From Bacteroidales bacterium (lineage in GTDB: Bacteria > Bacteroidota > Bacteroidia > Bacteroidales > TTA-H9): a stretch of DNA of 58,965 nt. The stretch is taken from contig JAUSOY010000083.1 in assembly GCA_030656615.1 (NCBI GenBank), positions 1-58,965 on the forward strand, given 5' to 3'. A program made the translations under genes and the position numbers. Below are positions 8,074 through 15,031 of the stretch, piece after piece (within the stretch, counting starts at the first letter, position 1; the number at the start of each line of letters is the position of its first letter). The notes under the pieces were generated by a model. The model was not told where the DNA came from, searched no databases, and saw only the letters and a list, made by a program, of their open reading frames with translations.

Positions 8074-8943
8074 ATGAAACGAATAATACTGATTCTTTCT
8101 TTTTTCATTCTGCCTTTATCATATATTCTGGCACAGGATGAAGCTGAAACTCAAAGCGTACCGGTGAGAGCACCATTCGAAAGCGGCGTTCTTATCGATA
8201 ATCAAACGGTTCAAATCCCCACCAAGGGAACTCTGGAATTTCTGATTCATCATCGTTTCGGAATTGTAGATAATGGCATTACCGATTTATTTGGTATTTA
8301 TGCGCCCGGTGCCAATGTTCGTCTCGGACTCAATTATAGTCTGAGAGATAATCTAGTTGTTGGCTTCGGAACCACAAAAAATAAAAAGATGCAGGATTTC
8401 CAGTGGAAATGGCTCATCTTTGAACAGACCAGGGACTATAAATTTCCTGTTTCATTGGCGTATTACGGAAATTTTGCGATAGATGGCCGCTCCGATGATG
8501 CCTTCGGTATCAGTTATAAATTTGCCAATCGCTTTTCATTTTTTAATCAGCTGATTTTTTCTCATCGTATTAATGATATGATCAGTATTCAGGTTTCGCC
8601 AAGTTATACGCATTATAATATTGCAGATTCTGTGAGCGATCATGATAAAATAGGTGTTTCATTCAGTGGACGCGTTAAAATAAGCCCTCAATCATCTATT
8701 ATGATTCAGGCCGATATTCCACTGAAAATTAAAGGCATTTCAGAACAACTCGAGTTTACGAATCCTTCCAAGCCCAATTTTGGTATTGGTTGGGAAATTT
8801 CTACCAGCACACATGCTTTCCAGATTTATGCAGGCAGCGCTGCCGGCATTCTTCCACAGGAAATTATGATGAATAATCAGAATAATTTCTTCGATGGCGA
8901 CTTTATGATAGGTTTCACCATCACCCGTTTATGGAGTTTCTAA
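8074..8943 (+). CDS. DUF5777-like outer-membrane beta-barrel protein
   Basis: The 289-residue protein starts with a signal peptide (ILSFFILPLSYILAQ). It consists mainly of alternating amphipathic beta-strands and ends in ...FDGDFMIGFTITRLWSF, with the terminal phenylalanine typical of outer-membrane barrels. The N-terminal features TLEFLIHHRFG, LFGIYAPGANVRLGL and LVVGFGTTKNKK match my memory of the DUF5777 beta-barrel family of Bacteroidetes, which is often found near cytochromes. It follows the two lipoprotein cytochromes by 20 bases and precedes two small cytochromes c. This arrangement suggests an outer-membrane partner for the haem proteins, by analogy with porin-cytochrome conduits. That role is inference. 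Confidence 0.75.
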   Translation: MKRIILILSFFILPLSYILAQDEAETQSVPVRAPFESGVLIDNQTVQIPTKGTLEFLIHHRFGIVDNGITDLFGIYAPGANVRLGLNYSLRDNLVVGFGTTKNKKMQDFQWKWLIFEQTRDYKFPVSLAYYGNFAIDGRSDDAFGISYKFANRFSFFNQLIFSHRINDMISIQVSPSYTHYNIADSVSDHDKIGVSFSGRVKISPQSSIMIQADIPLKIKGISEQLEFTNPSKPNFGIGWEISTSTHAFQIYAGSAAGILPQEIMMNNQNNFFDGDFMIGFTITRLWSF

Positions 8944-8996
8944 AGTTTGGCTGGGTTTTTGCCTGTATTGTGGTATTAACCAACTAATTTTTTATT

Positions 8997-9407
8997 ATGA
9001 AAACCAGATTCTTGTCTTTTTTCGTTGTTTTCTTCGGAGCTGTATTACTGATGTCGTTTACCCCTCAGGATCAAAAGAAGGGTAGTGCCTGGGATATCCC
9101 GGCGAAATATCAGAAAATGAAGAATACAACGAAGGCGGATGACGCTTCATTGCTAAAAATTGGTAAAATGATGTGGGCAAAGCATTGCAAATCGTGCCAC
9201 GGGAGTGAAGGCAAAGGCGAGGGACCCAAAGCGAAGATGTTAAAGACTTCTATAGTCGATTTTACGGCTAAGGATTTTAAATCCAATGCCGATGGTTCTT
9301 TGTATTTTAAAAGCTTCGTTGGACGTGACGAAATGCCAAATTTTGAAAAGAAAATTACCAGCGAGGAAGATCGTTGGGCAATCATCAATTATATTAAAAC
9401 ACTATAA
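8997..9407 (+). CDS. Small monohaem c-type cytochrome, copy 1
   Basis: This 136-residue class I cytochrome c has a signal peptide (to about residue 25), CKSCH at 64-68 and a likely distal ligand M113 in DEMPNF. It ends with the usual C-terminal helix (DRWAIINYIKTL). It is a soluble periplasmic electron carrier. The next gene is a near-identical tandem copy. The cytochrome domain of the anchored protein at 31776-32699 has the same ending pattern (MPRF...DKWNIINYIRSL), so the three are related. Confidence 0.9.
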   Translation: MKTRFLSFFVVFFGAVLLMSFTPQDQKKGSAWDIPAKYQKMKNTTKADDASLLKIGKMMWAKHCKSCHGSEGKGEGPKAKMLKTSIVDFTAKDFKSNADGSLYFKSFVGRDEMPNFEKKITSEEDRWAIINYIKTL

Positions 9408-9514
9408 ACAAATTTCTTTTAAGCAGTTATTTCTGTTTTTAGGTAGTCGTTTTTATATTTTGGACTGATTTTTGAATTGTAAGTAATATTCATTTATTTA
9501 AATATACAACTATT

Positions 9515-9925
9515 ATGAAAACTCGAATTTTATCCGTTTTAGTCGTATTCTTCGGAGCTGTTTTGTTGATGTCGTTTACACCACAGGATCAAAAAAAGGG
9601 TGGTGCATGGGATATTCCAGCAAAATACCAGAAGATGAAAAATCCTACAAAGGCTGATGATGCATCGCTCCAGAAAATTGGAAAAATGATGTGGGCAAAG
9701 CATTGTAAATCATGCCACGGTGGTAATGGCGAAGGCGATGGCCCCAAAGCCAAGCAGCTGAAAACCTTCCCCGGCAATTTCACATCAAAAGATTTTAAAG
9801 CAAATTCAGATGGTGCTCTTTATTTTATGAGCTTTGTTGGCCGCGATGAAATGCCAAACTTCGAAAAGAAGTTAACCACCGAAGAAGATCGTTGGGCTAT
9901 TGTTAATTACATTAAAACCTTTTAA
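9515..9925 (+). CDS. Small monohaem c-type cytochrome, copy 2
   Basis: This is a tandem paralog of the preceding gene, also 136 residues. It has the same signal peptide, CKSCH (64-68), DEMPNF ligand motif and C-terminal helix (DRWAIVNYIKTF). Differences are concentrated between the haem site and the ligand loop (for example KQLKTFPGNFTSKDF against KMLKTSIVDFTAKDF). Two copies suggest either gene dosage or two partners. A strong terminator follows and ends the cluster. Confidence 0.9.
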   Translation: MKTRILSVLVVFFGAVLLMSFTPQDQKKGGAWDIPAKYQKMKNPTKADDASLQKIGKMMWAKHCKSCHGGNGEGDGPKAKQLKTFPGNFTSKDFKANSDGALYFMSFVGRDEMPNFEKKLTTEEDRWAIVNYIKTF

Positions 9926-9951
9926 TCAGATTATTCTATAAAGGTTCGACG

Positions 9952-9986
9952 AAAGCGGCTTCCTATTTATAGGGGGCCGCTTTTTT
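9952..9986 (+). terminator. Intrinsic terminator ending the cytochrome/barrel cluster
   Basis: AAAGCGGC (9952-9959) pairs with GCCGCTTT (9976-9983), followed by T to 9986. It closes the unit that runs from the FNR-type sites at 6412. Confidence 0.85.
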
Positions 9987-10251
9987 GTGTATTAGCGACT
10001 GTTTTTAGTGATTAGCAATATCAATAATTGATGCAGGACTTGTTTGTATATAGAGCAATCAGGTTTGAATAACGAGAGTGAATATTTGTTTTCCATAACT
10101 TTTTGCGACAAGCAGATAACTATCTAAAAATCAAATTGTACCTTTTTAATATTCGGTGTTGCATATCGATTCGTAAGTTTGTCTGCAAATGTGATGCAGA
10201 AGTTGGGCGTATATTTGAAATTGTAAAAATCATAGTGATTCCCTCAATGGC

Positions 10252-10459
10252 ATGAAATCGATAAGCGGCTTTACATTGCCATACGGAAGATTGAAAATTA
10301 AAGAGACTACCCAAATTATTTCTTAAACAAGGTAATACTATATTGAATTGGCCTGATAATTCTGCCTGTAGCTTATTACATCGGAGTAGATTAATCAAAA
10401 ATGAAATTCCAGAACTATCTTCCACTGAAATTTATGACTTTTCTTTAAGTGAGTATTAA
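10252..10459 (+). pseudogene. Possible decayed ORF with one frameshift
   Basis: A reading frame from ATG 10252 (MKSISGFTLPYGRLKIKE...) stops at 10326. A second frame that overlaps it continues (RLPKLFLKQGNTILNW... to ...STEIYDFSLSEY) and stops at 10459. The second piece has protein-like composition and a natural-looking C terminus, so the pair may be the remnant of a gene broken by a frameshift. Nothing is recognisable. The 9987-10251 stretch before it contains only a short palindrome (ATCAATAATTGAT, 10020-10032). Confidence 0.2.
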
Positions 10460-10460
10460 A

Positions 10461-10493
10461 TACTTTCTTTTCCCTACGGGCAAAAAGAAAGTA
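10461..10493. repeat. Strong hairpin next to a 13-T run
   Basis: TACTTTCTTTT (10461-10471) is perfectly complementary to AAAAGAAAGTA (10483-10493). The inner CCC (10472-10474) and GGG (10478-10480) extend the stem around TAC, with a 2-base bulge. A run of 13 T follows at 10502-10514. On the plus strand it could terminate transcription. Similar CTTTCTTTT/AAAAGAAAG hairpins are, from memory, common between genes in this phylum. Confidence 0.5.
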
Positions 10494-10519
10494 TCAAAGA
10501 ATTTTTTTTTTTTTCGCTC

Positions 10520-10698
10520 TGAGCCTGTTACCTGAATTACTACGGAATTCCTCCCTAGCGCAACCCAAGCCGTTCAGGTGAATAGGTCTTTGATTTTAGT
10601 AATGGTTTATCATCCCTCACTCGTGGGTTGCTTTACGGGCAGGAATACTCATTCAGGAGCTTGGGGCGAAATTCTTTGAATGCATGGCAACAGGCTCA
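10520..10698. repeat. Structured inverted-repeat element of about 180 bases
   Basis: The element is bounded by a perfect 10-bp inverted repeat, TGAGCCTGTT (10520-10529) and AACAGGCTCA (10689-10698). Inside are GCAACCCA (10560-10567) with TGGGTTGC (10624-10631), ACCTGAA (10530-10536) with TTCAGGT (10573-10579), and the palindrome GGAATTCC (10544-10551). It is visibly richer in G and C than its surroundings and has no open frame. It may be a structured RNA, a MITE-like repeat or the trace of a mobile element. The stretch 10699-10948 shows nothing further that I can name. Confidence 0.5.
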
Positions 10699-10948
10699 AA
10701 TGCTTCATGGTAACACAAAGCGGGACCGCTCTTTTCTTGCAAAAATTGTGAAGTAATGGTTTTTATAGCAGCGTATAAATTATTTGTGTGGAGCATTCAA
10801 AATTACGACTCACAATCATGGATACAGAGCAATCTAAATTAAACGCATTATTATTGAGGTGATGAAATGTGGAAAACAGAAAGAAGTGACTCGAAGGCAA
10901 TTTCACTGAGAGAGCCAATTACAGTCCCTGATCAATTATAACAAATAA

Positions 10949-10982
10949 GGGCAAAAGAAGCAGATGTCTACTTCTTTTGCCC
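10949..10982 (-). terminator. Intrinsic terminator of the minus-strand NrfD operon
   Basis: A perfect 12-bp stem joins GGGCAAAAGAAG (10949-10960) and CTTCTTTTGCCC (10971-10982) around a 10-base loop. On the minus strand it lies 27 bases after the stop codon of the last operon gene and is followed by a T-rich stretch. Confidence 0.75.
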
Positions 10983-11009
10983 CATGGACTAACAGCTTAA
11001 TAGTCGCTG

Positions 11010-11921
11010 TTATTTTCCTGATTTTTTCTCGATTTGTGTGCCTTCTTGGCGTATAAAAAGGAGTTGGACTATGGCGTACATATAATGCGACCATACCCCA
11101 ATGAGAAGAATTGTCAAGGTGACAATCATCCAAACGGGTGCTCCACGAGTCCAAAGAGTGCGCGAAGGCTCGGTATAATCGCTGCTTCGGTGGGTTCCCC
11201 AGGTAGCTTTTTCAATGGCCATGGCCGAGCCATACTCGGAATGGTCTTCCAGACTGGCGAAGATTGTTAGATTACCTACTTCGTCGCCGTTCAGATCTGA
11301 AGGAAATTCAAAGGTGCATTCACCATTATCCATCCAGCCATCACCAATTTTTAACCGGCTGAACAGACCCTGAATATAGAAGTAAATGTCGCTTTCCATT
11401 ACCGGTATGTCTTCATTATTCGGTCCTATGCCCATGGCACTTACCTCTATAGACTTTACACCATCTTCATCGATAAGTTTCATCGAAAACCGAACATCTT
11501 TAAATTCGAGCGTTTCTTCAGCTCCATCCAGTGCAGCGGTTGCTTCAAAAACGATATTGAGCTTTACAGTTCCCTCTTTATCGCGAAGGAGCTTTTGATC
11601 GGGCTGAATTATGAAGGTGGTTTTACCCTGGGCATTGGTCAGGGATTTACCGAGTAGAATTTTTTCGGTGTCGAGTGTGGTGTAGTATAAAATTTCACCT
11701 TTTAATACAGGAAGCTCATCACTTTCACCACTCGCTAGTAGTGTAGCTGTCACGGTTCGGCTACCATCACCGTTTTTAAGTGTGCTGATTTCGAGTGAAG
11801 TGCTGTAGAATACATCCTCCTGAGCGAAAACTTTCGTTATCGGGATGAAAGTAATAACAAGCAAAATAAGCCATATTACCCTTATCCTTAACATTGTATA
11901 TCTTTTCATGTTTGTAGTCAT
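11010..11921 (-). CDS. Membrane-anchored beta-domain protein of the NrfD module
   Basis: The 303-residue protein has an N-terminal signal peptide (to about residue 34), a periplasmic region of repeated beta-rich Ig-like segments, and a C-terminal membrane helix (VWMIVTLTILLIGVWSHYMY) with a short cytoplasmic tail. It is homologous to the C-terminal half of the protein at 31776-32699. Compare GECTFEFPSDLNGDEVGNLT with GEVEVDFPGSLPGDSIGNVL, and the shared GVW...Y membrane helix. In that protein the same anchor carries a cytochrome c domain, which is absent here. It is the last gene of the operon, 14 bases after NrfD, and is probably a structural or docking subunit of the FeS/NrfD complex. No named family recognised. 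Confidence 0.7.
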   Translation of the reverse strand: MTTNMKRYTMLRIRVIWLILLVITFIPITKVFAQEDVFYSTSLEISTLKNGDGSRTVTATLLASGESDELPVLKGEILYYTTLDTEKILLGKSLTNAQGKTTFIIQPDQKLLRDKEGTVKLNIVFEATAALDGAEETLEFKDVRFSMKLIDEDGVKSIEVSAMGIGPNNEDIPVMESDIYFYIQGLFSRLKIGDGWMDNGECTFEFPSDLNGDEVGNLTIFASLEDHSEYGSAMAIEKATWGTHRSSDYTEPSRTLWTRGAPVWMIVTLTILLIGVWSHYMYAIVQLLFIRQEGTQIEKKSGK

Positions 11922-11935
11922 TTTAATGGATGGGG

Positions 11936-13315
11936 TTAATCTTCGTAAAGCGAACTTTTGACGTCATCTTTATCAGCTAATTCTCTGATATGTTTGAATC
12001 TGGAAGCTTCTTCCTGTTCGGCATCCACAACTTCCGAAATGGGAATTATAGGAATAAGTTTTGAGGCAACTGTAAACAGAAGACAGAAAAAGGCGATGCC
12101 CCCGAAGGTTAGCACATATTCGATCCAGGTAGCCCCGTAAAAAATGTATTCGGGGCGGGTGTCCTGAATAGGCATGTATGGAGTTTCTAGGGTAGGAACA
12201 ACAATCAGGTAGCGGTTCATCCATAATGCTGCTACAGCAATAGCCGCGGCGATGGTAATTGAATTGATGGTTCTGAATTTTGGGATGCCGAGGACAATAA
12301 TGGGTAGCAGTGTTCCAAAATAGTTCGCCAGGATAAATTCCCAGAAATACCTTGTAAATAAAACATTGATCAGGTCGTCGTCGAGTTTCTTGGAACCGTA
12401 CCATTTTGTGAGATATTCACTAAAAGTGAAATAAGCGAAAAACATTGCAAGGACCATCATGATAATTCCAACGCCAACGAAGTGTCTCTTGGTGATATAT
12501 TTTTCGAGGTGATAAACCCTACGGAAAACCCGCATGATTATAATCATCGCACCGGCTCCGCTAAATACGGCAGCAATTACAAAATATGGTCCGAAGATAG
12601 TAGAGTGCCACCCGGGCTGAAGGGTAACACTAAAAATCCATGCCAAAACAGAGTACACAATAATTGCAATGGCAATAATCATGGCCGACATAATGTTGGT
12701 GACATTTTTAATACGTTTCTGTTGACTGGGGGTATTATAATAGCCCAGGGCAAGAAAGGTGTAAAGCTTAACTCTCCACTCCGGGAGTTTAAGGCCTTTA
12801 GCCGCGTCGCGCATGAGTGCAAAGTCGCGAATAAATGATAGCCATAAATAGATTAAGCAGCCAAAAAGGTCAGTGGTAATGGCTATTACGTCCCATGTTA
12901 TTGGTGATTGTATCCGTGGATACAGGAATAGGAAATGCAAACGGTCTAAACGCCCGATACATAGCAGAATGTATAAGGGTCCGATGGAAAGGGCTATAAT
13001 GGTAATAAGTTCCCCAATCCGGAGTATAGGTCCTCTCCAGGGTGTTTTAAACAGGTGCATGGTGCCCGAAATAAGAGCACCTGCATAGCTTAATCCCATG
13101 AAGAATATGAAATTAACGATGTATATACCCCAAACCACATTATCACGCATACCAGTAATAACGTGACCTTTAATTATTTGTAATATTAGTGCATACACAC
13201 TCAATAATACTGCCAATACTAAAAAGATCATCCATGCCATACTCAATTTGCTTGTTTTGAGTAATTGAGGCGAAAATTCTTTCAGTAACTCGAGTTTTCG
13301 GTTTTCTGTATTCAT
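11936..13315 (-). CDS. NrfD/PsrC-like membrane quinol oxidoreductase subunit (module 1)
   Basis: This 459-residue polytopic protein has about ten hydrophobic helices and motifs of the NrfD/polysulfide reductase C family: MRDNVVWGIYIVNFIFFMG near the N terminus, IGRLDRLHFLFLYPRIQSP, and TLQPGWHSTIFGPYFVIAAV. Members oxidise or reduce menaquinol in the membrane and exchange electrons with an FeS partner in the periplasm. That partner is encoded 8 bases upstream (13324-14319). A second, related pair occurs at 29428-31766. No molybdopterin catalytic subunit is encoded nearby, so electrons probably pass to cytochromes, not to a Mo enzyme. The direction of electron flow cannot be read from the sequence. 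Confidence 0.88.
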   Translation of the reverse strand: MNTENRKLELLKEFSPQLLKTSKLSMAWMIFLVLAVLLSVYALILQIIKGHVITGMRDNVVWGIYIVNFIFFMGLSYAGALISGTMHLFKTPWRGPILRIGELITIIALSIGPLYILLCIGRLDRLHFLFLYPRIQSPITWDVIAITTDLFGCLIYLWLSFIRDFALMRDAAKGLKLPEWRVKLYTFLALGYYNTPSQQKRIKNVTNIMSAMIIAIAIIVYSVLAWIFSVTLQPGWHSTIFGPYFVIAAVFSGAGAMIIIMRVFRRVYHLEKYITKRHFVGVGIIMMVLAMFFAYFTFSEYLTKWYGSKKLDDDLINVLFTRYFWEFILANYFGTLLPIIVLGIPKFRTINSITIAAAIAVAALWMNRYLIVVPTLETPYMPIQDTRPEYIFYGATWIEYVLTFGGIAFFCLLFTVASKLIPIIPISEVVDAEQEEASRFKHIRELADKDDVKSSLYED

Positions 13316-13323
13316 GAGACGGA

Positions 13324-14319
13324 TTATTTAGAATCTTCTTTGGATTTCTTATCTTTCATGTAAGGCACATTATTGTAGCGTTCGGCAACTTCTTCATCCA
13401 AATCGTTTAATCCACGATCGATGGGGAATTGACGATTAACCGGAGGTAGATAATATACACTGGGCTGAGTACCTAAATCTTCAAGATGTCTGTATCCTGC
13501 TCTGTTTTTAATCAGTTCGGAGAAGCGGATGGTTTCATCACCATTGGTAACAATATCTTCCAGTATATCACCATAATATATAACACCCATAGGACAGGAA
13601 GAAACACAATATGGCAATTTGCCTTCACGTACCAAATCAGGGCAGAAATCACATTTACTAACGGTACCTTCTACTCCAGGCACACTGGTTTCGGGCGAAT
13701 AAGGCTGGTCTTTTCCTAGTTCGAATTGCGGATAGTGCTCCCAATTGAAAACCCTAGCAGAATATGGACATCCGGTCATACAGAATTTACAACCAATGCA
13801 TCGTTCATTATCTATTAATACGATCCCATCACTTCGTTTATATGTAGCACCAACCGGGCAAACACTTACACATAGAGGTTTGTCACAATGAAAACAGGGC
13901 TTTGGAAACCAATAAGGTGCCGAATCTTTCGATTCCTGCATCATGTAAACCTTCATAAATTCCTGATGGGGCGGAAGATTATGCCCCTTTTGGCATTTTT
14001 CTACACAGGCACGGGCATTTTTGCATTTTGCCAAATCGATCACCATTACAAATTTACGATGTGGAATTCCCTGACGGGCAGCGGCAGGTGAGATATATTC
14101 CTGGCCTTCGGAAGGGTAAACGTGGGTTTTATCCACTTCCACAAGTTTACCGTCGGGGGTGAGGAGGCGCATTTTTTCGCCTGAAGTTTGCTCTTCTTCA
14201 GCACTTGCCAGCCTCGAAATGACGGATGCTCCTGCCAATGCCGATATCCCTGATATGATTCCCATTTTCAGAAATTTCCGGCGATCGGTTGATTGGTTTT
14301 TCAAATCTTCATTTTCCAT
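13324..14319 (-). CDS. Tat-exported ferredoxin-type FeS subunit (module 1)
   Basis: The 331-residue protein has a twin-arginine signal (DRRKFLK, R13-R14) and cysteine groups typical of the NrfC/PsrB/DmsB electron-transfer subunits. The groups are CKNARACVEKC, CFHCDKPLCVSVCP, CIGCKFCMTGCP and CDFCPDLVREGKLPYCVSSCP. The first group has only three cysteines: the usual second ligand is alanine (CKNA). One cluster may therefore be [3Fe-4S] or have another ligand, as in the iron-sulfur domain of alternative complex III subunit ActB. It would sit on the periplasmic side bound to the NrfD protein encoded next. A gap of 91 bases with a terminator-like hairpin separates it from the cytochrome b gene upstream. 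Confidence 0.9.
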   Translation of the reverse strand: MENEDLKNQSTDRRKFLKMGIISGISALAGASVISRLASAEEEQTSGEKMRLLTPDGKLVEVDKTHVYPSEGQEYISPAAARQGIPHRKFVMVIDLAKCKNARACVEKCQKGHNLPPHQEFMKVYMMQESKDSAPYWFPKPCFHCDKPLCVSVCPVGATYKRSDGIVLIDNERCIGCKFCMTGCPYSARVFNWEHYPQFELGKDQPYSPETSVPGVEGTVSKCDFCPDLVREGKLPYCVSSCPMGVIYYGDILEDIVTNGDETIRFSELIKNRAGYRHLEDLGTQPSVYYLPPVNRQFPIDRGLNDLDEEVAERYNNVPYMKDKKSKEDSK

Positions 14320-14372
14320 AGTGATGTGAACTTATAATGATATATGTAGTTAAGTACATGGGTTGAGATAAA

Positions 14373-14400
14373 AAGATAACCCTGCTCAGAGGGTTATCTT
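14373..14400 (-). terminator. Terminator-like hairpin inside the minus-strand operon
   Basis: AAGATAACCCT (14373-14383) pairs perfectly with AGGGTTATCTT (14390-14400) around a 6-base loop. On the minus strand it is followed by more T. It lies 10 bases after the cytochrome b stop codon and before the FeS gene, so it may end or attenuate transcription between the cytochrome pair and the FeS-NrfD unit. Confidence 0.65.
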
Positions 14401-14410
14401 AATCGCGATA

Positions 14411-15028
14411 TTATTTTGAAACATGCCAGCCGTCGATCATCGACTTGAAATTGATATAGAAGGTAGCTCCAATGGTGCAAAAATACACGTGAATGATTAG
14501 GAAAGCGGAGACTAAAAAGGCCATAACAACATGAAGCAAATCAGCCCAAAAAATGCCACCCAATCCAAATATATTATGAATTACGATACCAGGGAAAAGA
14601 AGTCCCCAGCCCGATAGAATTAAAACGGGCAAAAACACATACATGGCCAACACATAAGTGAATCTTTGCAGAGGATTAAATTTATTTTCGGCAGTAATGG
14701 GAAATGGGGAGGTTTTTCCTGTGAACATTCCCCAGGTATAATAAATTAATTGGGTAGTGATTCGATTAAATAATCCTTTGATATGGAGGTAATAATGCAC
14801 CACGTTTTTTGTATAAATGTTGGAAATGATGAACCAGATATAAGTAAGAGTCAATAATATCCCGGCAACATTATGAATGCTGACCGCTAAATCGAATCGC
14901 ATCAGAGGATATTCCAAGTTTGAATATTGAAGGCTTGCGCCTGTAAATATCAGCGTTAGGATCAACAGGGCATTACATCCATGCCAAAGCCTGATAATAA
15001 GTGGGTATAGATAAATACGTCCAGACAT
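14411..15028 (-). CDS. Membrane cytochrome b (cytochrome b561 / FdnI-like)
   Basis: This 205-residue membrane protein has four or five helices and histidines placed as haem b ligands: RLWHG in helix 1, VSIHNVAG in helix 2, and DLLHVVMAF and LIIHVYFC in the last two helices. The pattern fits the bacterial cytochrome b561/dihaem gamma-subunit superfamily (PF01292-like), which links the quinone pool to periplasmic redox proteins. It begins 3 bases after the heptahaem cytochrome gene, so the two are almost certainly cotranslated partners: cytochrome b in the membrane and a multihaem c outside. Confidence 0.82.
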   Translation of the reverse strand: MSGRIYLYPLIIRLWHGCNALLILTLIFTGASLQYSNLEYPLMRFDLAVSIHNVAGILLTLTYIWFIISNIYTKNVVHYYLHIKGLFNRITTQLIYYTWGMFTGKTSPFPITAENKFNPLQRFTYVLAMYVFLPVLILSGWGLLFPGIVIHNIFGLGGIFWADLLHVVMAFLVSAFLIIHVYFCTIGATFYINFKSMIDGWHVSK

Positions 15029-15031
15029 ATG

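Noticed and set aside
10120-10425. Minus-strand ORF of 101 codons
   Set aside because: Composition is not protein-like, no motif, and it runs opposite to a better candidate remnant on the plus strand.
10719-10735. Terminator from AGCGG-GA-CCGCT followed by TCTTTTCTT
   Set aside because: The 2-base loop leaves only a 4-bp stem, too weak without a gene upstream.
9926-11009. CRISPR array or tRNA in the long non-coding region
   Set aside because: No regularly spaced direct repeats and no cloverleaf-like arms or conserved tRNA loops were seen.
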